This document shows, in pieces, positions 51,278 to 59,873 of a stretch of 64,000 nucleotides of DNA. The DNA comes from Tribonema minus. Lineage: Eukaryota; Sar; Xanthophyceae; Tribonematales; Tribonemataceae. How positions within the stretch are numbered: position 1 is the stretch's first letter; every line of letters begins with the position of its first letter. The notes under the pieces were generated by a model. The model searched no databases. It saw only the letters and a list, made by a program, of their open reading frames with translations, and had not been told where the DNA came from. The DNA is taken from positions 913,407-977,406 of the forward strand of contig JAFCMP010000368.1 of NCBI GenBank assembly GCA_017506865.1, read 5' to 3'. The position numbers were made by a program, and so were the translations under genes.

Positions 51278-52640
51278 CGACTCACACTGAAGGCGCAGAA
51301 CAAGAAGGACCATGACTATACACATATATACATCATCACAAACATGCCCCGGTGCACCACATGGGATGGCAGGCAACGTCCTGACAATGCTGAACACTTC
51401 GACTTACAGTTCTTAGCCAGCTGAAACCCCAGACCAGCAGTGCGACCCCACCCCCCCCCCCCCCCTCCCCGACCCCATCGCATAAGCGTACACTGGCCTG
51501 TTGCAGAGCTGGGTGTTGCGGGTGCGCAGCACAGGCTGCAAGCACGGGCAACTGGCGGCAAATGGTAGCCGCCAGCTTGGGCACATGGTCATGGCATGGC
51601 AGTCAGCATGCTCTCGTTCGGCGCCATGGCAACGGAAGTTCACGTCAGGTGATCACAGCTCCAGTGCCGTCAGGCTCAGACATCCCAGCTCTGCTGCTAG
51701 TGCTGAACTCAGAGGGGCTGTGTGAGTGTAGGGAGCTCGCTGCAAACCCCCCCCCCCTGGCATGCATGAGCTGCCACCCCAGTCACTACACCCGCGCCTT
51801 GCAATCACAGCTACTGCTGAGGCTGCAGCGGCGCCAGTTTACAGGTCCCGGCCACGGCCGCCGCTGCGGTATGTATGTATGTAGGGTCATTGCGAGATTA
51901 CTCTGTCTGGGAAGTATACACACGCCACGTCGCGCACTTATGCGCGATGATCGTCGTTTCAAGGCATTGTACACGTGGACGGCGGAAAGCTATACATGTA
52001 TCAATTCGCTCTAGTACCGCTATGTTTTCTCCTTTTGTCTGCATATCCTCAGAGTTGCCTTGCGAATGGTGTCACCATGACGTGCACTTCTGGTACTTGT
52101 GCATTGTCATGCCTGGGTGGTCATGTCATGGCGCAGCGCATGCGCTGCTGTTGCCGCGTTTAGCTCTTGTATCGCTGCTATGTTGTCTCTCAGTGCATTG
52201 TGTGTGCCGTGAGGAGCCATATCGCACCCGTCATAGAATTTTTAAGACGCCAACCTGTCACGACTGCAGCTGCGATCGTATACGCGTACATGAGCAATTC
52301 CCATCACAAAATGCGCACCAAGGCAGTCTCTAATTGGCTACTTGACGTCCCACATCTAGCGAGTGCTTCGGCAAGCTGACATCCCAAGCTGCCCATTCAC
52401 ATTCATCTTGTGCAAGGTCGTCAAAAGCCGCATCTGCAGATGCCACCCTTCAAACGGTAGACAGCAGTTTGTTAGGTCAGATGTCAAAGTCCAAAACTGC
52501 AAGTGCGCTGCGACTCAGGCATGTCGACTAGACAATTCGCGCTCAATGCGTGATTCACAGGCTCTGATGGTCAAGACAACGCTGACGCATGAGTTGCTGC
52601 AAAACACCACTTGTGCTCAAGTGCAACGAACATATTGGCA
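51278..52640. other. Intergenic stretch, nothing firm
   Basis: It holds a C run at about 51450, another at 51748, a TATG microsatellite-like run at 51870, and scattered CAG/GTAAG-like sites, but no exon chain that I can support. It should include the 3' UTR of the phospholipase gene. No clear polyadenylation signal. Confidence 0.5.
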
Positions 52641-52645
52641 TACTA

Positions 52646-52688
52646 GTACGGTAGTTGGGCCTTTATAAATACAAGTCCCGTACGGTAG
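52646..52688 (+). mobile_element. 25-bp LINE tail micro-insertion with 9-bp TSD
   Basis: TTGGGCCTTTATAAATACAA plus GTCCC (52655-52679) is the last part of the LINE 3' tail. It is flanked by perfect direct repeats GTACGGTAG (52646-52654 and 52680-52688). It looks like a LINE insertion truncated to its final 25 bases. Confidence 0.75.
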
Positions 52689-52719
52689 TACTGCAAATTG
52701 CCATCTTCACAAAAGCTTC

Positions 52720-55700
52720 GTGCCCCCTTTCCCCCCCTCCCCCTCCGACACCATCACGTTGGCTATAACACGAAGAGCGCTGCGCCATGGCAAAGATCAG
52801 TACTATTACTTGGACCCGCCGGACGATGCCGCGTCACCGCCCCCCCCGACCACCACCACCAGTGGCAGGCCCTCAAAGCCCCAGTCACGAGCATCCCTGG
52901 CTTGGGACCTCTCGACGCCCTCGGTCGTCCACGCACTTGACCAGACCAATGAGGCGGATCTACTGCTGCTACGGTTCACCACGACTGCCAACCCCTTCCG
53001 CACTCAGCTGCAGTGCACCCAGTGGGCACGGCTAGTGGAGCACGCCACACGACTACTGGCGGACGCCACAGACAGTGCACGTGAGGCGGCACGGGTGCGC
53101 CTCCACCATGGTGCCGGGGCGTTTGCTCATCAGGTTTCTCAGACTCTAGTGCAGCGCGGCTACAGGCTGCTGCACCTGCTAGCAGCAATGGCCTTTGGTA
53201 GGCAACCGGAGGGAACCGGTATGCCGCCTGCGGCCCGGCTGGCAGCGTTGCTGTCTGGCGACTTTGCGGAGCTACTGAGAAAGACGCTGTCAGCAGCAGC
53301 GGCGCTGCGGGCCCCCAAACCAAACAACGCAGCTACGGCGTCGGCACAAACGAACTTCGATGCCGACTGGACGGAGGCTGACTCCAGGCAGCAAACAGCA
53401 TGCGCTGCCCTCTCAGGCAAGCGACGGGGGGTAGGCCTGGCTGCCGCACGACTAGAGGCGCGTGAAGCATGCGCCCCAGCAGACGAGGTCACGGCACAGG
53501 TGCTGGCAGCAAAGCACCCTGAAACTGGCACCCGGCCCGGGGTAGTCGATACGCCAATGGAGCAAGTGCGCGGCCTGGTACGCGACGCCCGGCGGCACTG
53601 CTTGCACGGCGCAGGGGTGGCAACGACCGCCGGGCCCGCTGGCAGCGGCAGTCCCGTCTTCGAATCGGGTCAGGCGCATGATCGCAGCGATAGGCCTGAG
53701 GATGCTGCCAGCGCAGCCGGACGGCGCCTCGAGGTGGAGGCGACAGACATACTGTCGACCTTGTCCGCAGCAGGGGCGGGGAAGGCAGGAGGGCTGGACG
53801 GCCTACGCTATGAACACCTCTTGATGGCCGCTGGGCCTGGTGCACCAGTGAAAGCAGCCACCCGCCCCGTGGGCAGTGCCTCGCCAGGACTAGCTGGTGA
53901 TTCAGAATCGGATGTGATGGAACCGGCATTCGCCCATCACCTGGCCAAGGTGTTCACGACGCTGCTTGTTGAGCCCGAACTGCTGCCGGAGCAATCGCAA
54001 CGGCTTCTCCGCGCCGCGGCCCTCTCAGGCATAGGACAGAAGCGGCGTCCGATCGCCTGCTCCAGTGTCTGGCGCAGACTCCTCGGGTCCACAGCGGCAC
54101 GGGGTGTCAAGGGCAAAATATCGGGGCTGCTGGCCTCCATGTCGCAGTTTGGCGTAGGATACCGGTCTGGCGTCGAGCATGTGGCAGCGTGCGCGCGCGT
54201 GTGGCACGAGCTGTATGGCACCACAATCCAGCTGGACTGTGAGAACGCATTTAACAGTGTGGATCGCGCCGCCATTGTGCGGGGACTTATGCTCTTCTGT
54301 CCGGAGCTGCTCCCGCACTTTGAGTCCGTATACTGTGGTGACACTGCCCCAGAGATGCGAGTGGAGGTGAACGGTGAAGCTCGCATTATCTGCTCCCACC
54401 TAGGGTGCCAGCAAGGGGACCCTCTAGGGCCGCTGTACTTTGCAGTGGCAGCGGCATTCCTACTCTTCTACCCTGATGGAGTGAGTGCGACGCCCGGCAG
54501 TATGCCGGCCTACGGCCACAGCACAGCGGAACCGCCAGCCCCGCACTGCGCTTTCCTGGATGACCTCAACGTGCTGCAAGCTGCCTACTTCGACGATGCA
54601 GCGGCCGCTGGGGTGGCAGAGGTGATCCGTCGGCTTGCGGCAGGGGGCCTACGCGTTCGACCAGACAAGTCGCTGGCCATTGCCATGCGCGGCACAGTGT
54701 TTGATGAAGCGGCCAGAGCACGCCTGCGCGCCCTTGACATACCGTTTGTGGACGCCACCATGCCAGAATCCAGTCAGGGCTTTACGTCGGTCGGGGTACC
54801 GGTAGGGCACCCAGCCTATGTGCATGCTGCCATGAGCAAGCATCTTGTTGACGCAGGGACATGGCGATTGTCGTGGCAGCTAGCTGGGATGGCGCGGCAT
54901 CACCTACAGGCAGCACAATTCATTCTGCGCAGGTCACTGACAAAGCGCATGGGCTTCTTAGCTCGGGTCGTTGACACGGCTTTGAGTGAGACATGGCTGC
55001 ACGCATTTGACGGGTTCTGTGCATGGACGCTTGAACGCATGCTGCACCTGCACGGCTGCGCTACCGCGGCAGTCATGAAGTCACACCTGCTGGCCGCCTG
55101 CACTGCTGGTGACAATGAGGTAGCCAGCAGTGGCAGCGTGCTGGTATTGCCGCGCTTGGGCCCGCCAGAACTCACGGACATCGCAGTGCCACTGCGGGCG
55201 TCACGGTTGCCGGAGCGACGAGGCGGTCTGGGCATGCCGCTTTTGGGGCTACTGGCACCAGCCGCATACACGGCCCAGGCATGCACAACACTGCGGCCTG
55301 CAATAATTCATGCCACTGTGGCAGCAGGGGCCCTGAGGCTCGGCACTGACGAACACGGCGCAGTCACCTGGTTCGCGCAGCACTCATGCGCAATACGCGA
55401 GGACCAGGGACTGCCGCCAATCATCGAGGCCGTGCGACGCTCTACGCGAGCGCTGACAGCTGATGGCGGCGAAAAATCACGCACAGCTGTGGCCGAGCAG
55501 CTCCCAGCATCGTTGCTACGGTGGGCAGCGGATACAACGGCCGCAGCGTCGACGCTCCCCACTGCGGTGCAAGCGATCTACGCCGCAACTGCCGTCACGG
55601 AGACGGGGACCACTGAGCCAGCCCCACACACCCACGGCATTGTGCCTGGCGCCGAGGCGGCCGCTGCGGCGGCGACCGTACCTGGCCCTCAAGCCGCTGC

Positions 55701-56865
55701 CGCGGCTGCCTCTTCCACGCCCGCTAAAACACAAACTAGCGCGGAAGAAAGCAGCTGCAGCGGCGGGCAGGAGGACGACGACGACGACTGGGAGGCCTAT
55801 GCTGACGAGATCTGCAGAAAGGTAGTGCCCCGCCGCCGGCGCGGTCACTTCACGCACGGACTACAAGCCGGCCTTTCAAATGTTCTTCGACGTCAATACG
55901 AGGACTGCCTGGTGGAGGACCTAGAGGCTGCCTCGGCTGGTGCCGTGGGCAAGCCGACGCAGGCTACACTTATTGGTGACTTGCGTGACACCAGCCGCCG
56001 CCGCCAACAGGCTAGCGCGCGGGTCCTGGCGCAGCTGCGCAGCCAGCGTGCGTCCGGGGCAATGGCGTGGATGAGCGTGCCACCCGCTGCCAATGACCGC
56101 CCGGGTGCGGCGCCCATGTCCAGTATGGCAGCAGCCACGATGATTATGGTTGCGATCTTTATAGACGGGTGGGGCATACAGGGCGAGGTGTGCCCATGGC
56201 GGTGCAGTGACGTGAGCCCCACCTCCACGCATGCGATCAGCTGCCCCAGCCAGCACATACGGGGGCACAACGCGACACACACTGCCCAAAAGCGGTGCCT
56301 ACAGCGCATCTTGAGACAGCACCATGTCTCTATTGTCCGCAATGAGGACGCTAGCGTCTTCAAGGTACCGGGGTATCGGGCGGACACAGTCATTGACCCA
56401 GGGTGTCTGCACTTTAGCAGTGCATACCGTAACAAGGGAATAGTGCTAGACACAAGTGTGCGCGCACCCACAGCGAGCTCGTACCTGACAGGCAAAACAA
56501 ATGCCTCGAACACGGACGGCTATGCTGCTGGGGTGGGGGAGGACGCGAAGGTCAAGCACCACACCGGCACCTTGACGTCATCTTGGGCTTTTGTGCCATT
56601 CGTGCAGGAGTCGTACGGACGGCTGGGCAAGCAGACAAGCCTTTTTGTTAAGGAGTTGGCAATGCACTCAGCACTGTGCTCAGGGGGGGGGAAGGCAGAT
56701 GTGTTACGCAAGGCCGGGTTAGCTAAGCGTCAGATCCACATTGAGCTGAGCATATCGCTGGCGCGGGAGTTGGCGGAGCGCGTCATGGCATACACACGTG
56801 GAGCGCGAATGCTGGGCTGTGTTGCGGCGCCGGTATCCAAACTCCTAGGGCACAGCGCAGACTAG
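52720..56865 (+). CDS. LINE copy A: reverse transcriptase plus endonuclease polyprotein, 5'-truncated
   Basis: An open frame of 1381 codons with no nearby ATG (first codon GTG), so it probably has no proper start. RT motifs: A at QLDCENAFNSVDR (Asp codon 54235, residue ~506), B at GCQQGDPLGPLYFA (54400-54445), C at FLDDLNVL (Asp-Asp, residues ~614-615). A C-x3-C-x8-H-x3-C finger follows (residues ~1158-1175). Then comes a C-terminal region with YRADTVID, GIVLDTSV and WAFVPFVQESYGRLG, which resembles the restriction-like endonuclease of R2/CRE/Dualen-type non-LTR elements. The first 30 codons are unrelated to copy B; homology starts at 52811. The frame is intact, so insertion is recent. Confidence 0.88.
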   Translation: MPPFPPSPSDTITLAITRRALRHGKDQYYYLDPPDDAASPPPPTTTTSGRPSKPQSRASLAWDLSTPSVVHALDQTNEADLLLLRFTTTANPFRTQLQCTQWARLVEHATRLLADATDSAREAARVRLHHGAGAFAHQVSQTLVQRGYRLLHLLAAMAFGRQPEGTGMPPAARLAALLSGDFAELLRKTLSAAAALRAPKPNNAATASAQTNFDADWTEADSRQQTACAALSGKRRGVGLAAARLEAREACAPADEVTAQVLAAKHPETGTRPGVVDTPMEQVRGLVRDARRHCLHGAGVATTAGPAGSGSPVFESGQAHDRSDRPEDAASAAGRRLEVEATDILSTLSAAGAGKAGGLDGLRYEHLLMAAGPGAPVKAATRPVGSASPGLAGDSESDVMEPAFAHHLAKVFTTLLVEPELLPEQSQRLLRAAALSGIGQKRRPIACSSVWRRLLGSTAARGVKGKISGLLASMSQFGVGYRSGVEHVAACARVWHELYGTTIQLDCENAFNSVDRAAIVRGLMLFCPELLPHFESVYCGDTAPEMRVEVNGEARIICSHLGCQQGDPLGPLYFAVAAAFLLFYPDGVSATPGSMPAYGHSTAEPPAPHCAFLDDLNVLQAAYFDDAAAAGVAEVIRRLAAGGLRVRPDKSLAIAMRGTVFDEAARARLRALDIPFVDATMPESSQGFTSVGVPVGHPAYVHAAMSKHLVDAGTWRLSWQLAGMARHHLQAAQFILRRSLTKRMGFLARVVDTALSETWLHAFDGFCAWTLERMLHLHGCATAAVMKSHLLAACTAGDNEVASSGSVLVLPRLGPPELTDIAVPLRASRLPERRGGLGMPLLGLLAPAAYTAQACTTLRPAIIHATVAAGALRLGTDEHGAVTWFAQHSCAIREDQGLPPIIEAVRRSTRALTADGGEKSRTAVAEQLPASLLRWAADTTAAASTLPTAVQAIYAATAVTETGTTEPAPHTHGIVPGAEAAAAAATVPGPQAAAAAASSTPAKTQTSAEESSCSGGQEDDDDDWEAYADEICRKVVPRRRRGHFTHGLQAGLSNVLRRQYEDCLVEDLEAASAGAVGKPTQATLIGDLRDTSRRRQQASARVLAQLRSQRASGAMAWMSVPPAANDRPGAAPMSSMAAATMIMVAIFIDGWGIQGEVCPWRCSDVSPTSTHAISCPSQHIRGHNATHTAQKRCLQRILRQHHVSIVRNEDASVFKVPGYRADTVIDPGCLHFSSAYRNKGIVLDTSVRAPTASSYLTGKTNASNTDGYAAGVGEDAKVKHHTGTLTSSWAFVPFVQESYGRLGKQTSLFVKELAMHSALCSGGGKADVLRKAGLAKRQIHIELSISLARELAERVMAYTRGARMLGCVAAPVSKLLGHSAD

Positions 56866-56945
56866 GCTGCTGCGTTGACGCAAGCTTTTCGATTGCATAG
56901 GCAACCCGGCCTCCCTTGGGCCTTTATAAATACAAGTCCATACGT
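52811..56945 (+). mobile_element. Non-LTR retrotransposon copy A
   Basis: It extends from the point where homology to copy B begins (B position 62450) to the tail ending TATAAATACAAGTCC. Over the shared ~1.12 kb before B's indels, I count about 18 differences, so roughly 98% identity. It lacks the OTU ORF and the N-terminal part of the RT ORF. Simple 5' truncation or recombination would explain this. Confidence 0.82.
56830..56945 (+). repeat. LINE 3' tail with TATAAATA
   Basis: This is the reference copy of the tail: CCAAACTCCTAGGGCACAGC..., GCATAGGCAACCCGGCCTCC, CTTGGGCCTTTATAAATACA, AGTCC. It overlaps the end of the RT ORF (stop TAG at 56863). There is no poly(A) or simple repeat at the end. 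TATAAATA could act as a promoter element for sequence downstream (inference). Confidence 0.7.
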
Positions 56946-57837
56946 ACTATTACTATAACGCAAGGAAATATTTTGTGTCATTGAAGCAGCGGAGCTGGCG
57001 TTCAACAAGCATGCCTGGTGCTGATGCAACTCAAATATTCGGCAGCAAAGCATTGAAAGCATGCATGGCAGCAGCTCTGTCGACATTGCTAGATGCTTCA
57101 GTTGTGTGACAACATGTGCTTTTATTTACTTCCGCTTGAGGGGCGGACACCCTCATGAGTTGTCAAGAGCAAGAAATGCGGGCTCTTGTGCTTGTGTAAT
57201 CTCCCAGACCATAAGGTCAACTGACAGCAAGTGCTGCGTACCTTGACGCTCAGCCATTGGCAAAGCTACAGGTGGGCGGGCCTCCAGAACAACTTTGTTC
57301 GCTGCAGCCTCTACACCTGAAACGCCCCCACCCGCTACTGTCCTTATGCAGGCGCAGGCAGGTAAGGTACACCACCAACAACCCGATCTGCAATGGAGTG
57401 GAAAGCGCAGCCTTTCATACTACCAACTGCCACTTCAGCCCAAAGTTGCTCCGTTCGCATGCTGCAGACTCCTTGGCCATGGTGTCAACGAGGGCGCTGG
57501 CCTAGGGCTCACCAATGGTGGGTGCTCACTTTCAGAGTTGGGATGATCCTGAGATGTGTTCAAGAATTGCACATTGAAGCACATGTTACTGCAGATTGCC
57601 AAAGCATTCGAATCGCAATCACACATGCAGATTGCGTGGCTGTTGGTATACGATGCCGCTGAGCAGCCAGCGCATTGACAAGCATGGCAGTATGGCAAGG
57701 CATCCGAGGCTCCAACAGTGATTCTTGTAGCCAGATATGGCCTGATTTTTGCAAACCAGATTCTCATGCTTTTCTTTGTACAAGATGCTTCAGAATCTGT
57801 GCGTGAACCACATGTTAGAGTCACTTGCTGACTGTAG
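56946..57837. other. Spacer between LINE and palindrome, no gene recognised
   Basis: It contains a few short open stretches and possible splice sites (for example TTATGCAG at 57350 and GTAAGG at 57361) but no family that I recognise, and no echo arrays. Confidence 0.5.
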
Positions 57838-58651
57838 TGATGTACATTGTGTGGCGGTTTTGGCATGTACTGGTGGCGTCAATTTTGCGCATTCCAAACA
57901 AGTGCCATTCAGCAGCGCCATCACCAAACACAATGCGCTGGACAGCTCACCCATTCCCTCCGGGCCTACGCAACTGCCACCGCATCATGATCATGCGCAG
58001 GACATGGATGCGCCAGAGGTCGGCACTGAGGCGGAAATGGAGGCGGAGCCGCGTGAATGCTACGAGAGCCTCAACCGTACTGCTGGTCTGCCCATCACCC
58101 GCAGAGTCGATGCAGCGGCTGCTGTGATGACCGCACGGTACCTGCCGCTGCCGCTGGACGTTTCACTGGAAGAGCGTGCAGAGTGCTTCATTGACTGCCT
58201 GCTCATCCGTTGGAATGCTGAGGGGGACGGGGGCAGCTGCCGCAGCGATGGCGTGAATCATGCTGCAGCGGACCATGAAGCGCCAGCAGCCCAAGCGACT
58301 GCAGTGGGCGCAGCCGTGGGGGCAGCCGTGCAGCAGGCGCTGGACGTAGCACTGGCCAGCGTCGCGACCGCGGCACATGGCGGCATGGCAGCAGCAACGG
58401 CGGCGGACCTAGGCGCAGCAGCAGCAGCAGAACTCGGCGTGTCAGCAGCAATTTGGGCTGACTACAAGCAGCAGCTGCAGTGGCCAGGGCCAGAGCCGTT
58501 CTGCCAGTGTTTCAAGCGGCGGATAGGCCTGCTGCAGTGGCGCCCACCGTCGCGGAGGGTGGGGATGCCGCACGCGCAGCAGCAGCAGCAGCAGCACGTG
58601 TGGCAATCCCAATCGTCAGCGCGGACGCGAAGCGAGCCGCAGCAGCATTAG
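57749..58651 (+). CDS. Palindrome left-arm ORF, unknown protein
   Basis: An open frame of 300 codons. The recognisable protein-like part starts near MDAPEVGTEAEMEAEPREC (58003), followed by ITRRVDAAAAVMTARYLPLP, the acidic LEERAECFIDCLL segment, an Ala-rich helix (VGAAVGAAVQQALDVALASV) and a Gln-rich end. No family recognised. The same segments are found on the minus strand of the right arm, where the frame is split between overlapping ORFs. Confidence 0.4.
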   Translation: MQTRFSCFSLYKMLQNLCVNHMLESLADCSDVHCVAVLACTGGVNFAHSKQVPFSSAITKHNALDSSPIPSGPTQLPPHHDHAQDMDAPEVGTEAEMEAEPRECYESLNRTAGLPITRRVDAAAAVMTARYLPLPLDVSLEERAECFIDCLLIRWNAEGDGGSCRSDGVNHAAADHEAPAAQATAVGAAVGAAVQQALDVALASVATAAHGGMAAATAADLGAAAAAELGVSAAIWADYKQQLQWPGPEPFCQCFKRRIGLLQWRPPSRRVGMPHAQQQQQQHVWQSQSSARTRSEPQQH

Positions 58652-59546
58652 CAGCACGCGCTGGGCGTGCTTCGAGGAGTGCGTCCGCGTCCACTGCAGG
58701 TGCGCCCGAGGCTGCCGCTGCTGCCGCTGCTAATGCTGCTGCGGCTCGCTTCGCGTCCGCGCTGACGATTGGGATTGCCACTTGTGCTGCTGCTGCTGCT
58801 GCGCATGCGGGATCCCCATCCTCTGCGACGGTGGACGCCACTGCAGCAGGCCTATCCGCCGCTTGAAACACTGGCAGAACGGCTCTTGCCCTGGCCACTG
58901 CAGCTGCTGCAATACCTCGCTTGTAGTCAGCCCAAATTGCTGCTGACACGCCGAGTTCTGCTGCTGCTGCTGCGTCTAGGTCCGCCGCCGCTGCCGCTGC
59001 CATGCCGCCATGTGCCGCGGTCGCGACGCTGGCCAGTGCTGCGTCCAGCGCCTGCTGCACGGCTGCCCCCACGGCTGCGCCCACTGCGGTCGCTTGGGCT
59101 GCTGGCGCTTCATGGTCCGCTGCAGCATGATTCACGCCATTGCTGCGGCTGCTGCCCCCGTCCCCATCACTGGCAGCATTCCAGCAGGCAGTCAATGAAG
59201 CACTCTGCGCGCTCTTCCAGTGAAACGTCCAGCGGCAGCGGCAGGTACCGTTCGGTCATCGCAGCAACCGCTGCATCAACTCTGGGGGTGATGGGGAGTC
59301 CATCACTACAGTTGCAATTTGGCTCTTGTGACAGGCACGCAGCTCCGCCTTGATGTTCGCCTCTGTGCTGTCCTGTGGTGCATTCATGTCCTGCACATAA
59401 TGCTGTGGCAGTTGCGAAGGCCCGAGGGGGTATGGACAGCCGTGCGGCGCTTGTGCTTCGATCATGCCGCTGCTGACTGGCACTTGTTTGAGTAGTGCTA
59501 CGATGGCGCCACCAATACATGCCAAAACTGCCACAATGTAGACTAT
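57838..59546. repeat. Large inverted repeat (palindrome), arms about 820 bp
   Basis: Left arm about 57838-58655 and right arm about 58727-59546 are reverse complements with roughly 10% divergence and some indels; the spacer is about 70 bp. Both arms encode the same peptide in opposite directions, e.g. LPLPLDVSLEERAECFIDCL and AAQATAVGAAVGAAVQQALD. Possible foldback element or an inverted gene duplication. Confidence 0.88.
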
Positions 59547-59580
59547 ACCACTGAAGCAAGGGGGTCAAGGCCCCCTTCAA
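58512..59580 (-). CDS. Palindrome right-arm ORFs, inverted copy of the same protein
   Basis: On the minus strand, an N-terminal-like ORF (59580-59167, containing ITPRVDAAVAAMTERYLPLP) and an Ala-rich ORF (59195-58512) together match the left-arm protein. They lie in different frames, so the copy is frameshifted or spliced. The Ala-rich ORF reads through the palindrome centre into the antisense of the left arm. Confidence 0.35.
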
Positions 59581-59829
59581 GTGCTAACAGCTGGCGACTT
59601 TGACATGCCAGTGGTCGACTTGCCATAAATATAAGCTTCAAGTCCTGCGCAAAGCATGGAAAGCATGTCATTGAGTAGCGCAAAAGCTGACTTGATGGTG
59701 TGCGCCACCGGTATCAAATCCCTCCTTCAGAACTGCAATCCTCATTTGGACATACCATTGGCCAGCTGTCATTATCAAATACCAATCCTCTTTGCAGTGC
59801 AGATAAGAAATTACTTAGAATACAATCTT

Positions 59830-59873
59830 CATAGGCAACCCGGCCTCCCTTGGGCCTTTACAAATACAAGTCC
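59830..59873 (+). mobile_element. LINE tail fragment before copy B
   Basis: CATAGGCAACCCGGCCTCCC followed by TTGGGCCTTTACAAATACAAGTCC is the last 44 bases of the tail, placed directly before the first ATG of the OTU ORF. The flanks TACAATCTT (left) and TACAATCCT (right) are near-identical and could be a target-site duplication. It is either a separate micro-insertion or the 5' boundary of copy B. Confidence 0.7.

Noticed and set aside
51400-52380. Further gene downstream of the phospholipase gene
   Set aside because: Short ORFs with Cys/His/Ser-rich translation occur on both strands, but no phase-consistent exon chain or known motif was found.
53160-56513. Several minus-strand ORFs of 100-206 codons opposite the LINE
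   Set aside because: Shadows of the GC-rich RT ORF; they disappear where copy B has indels and carry no known motif.
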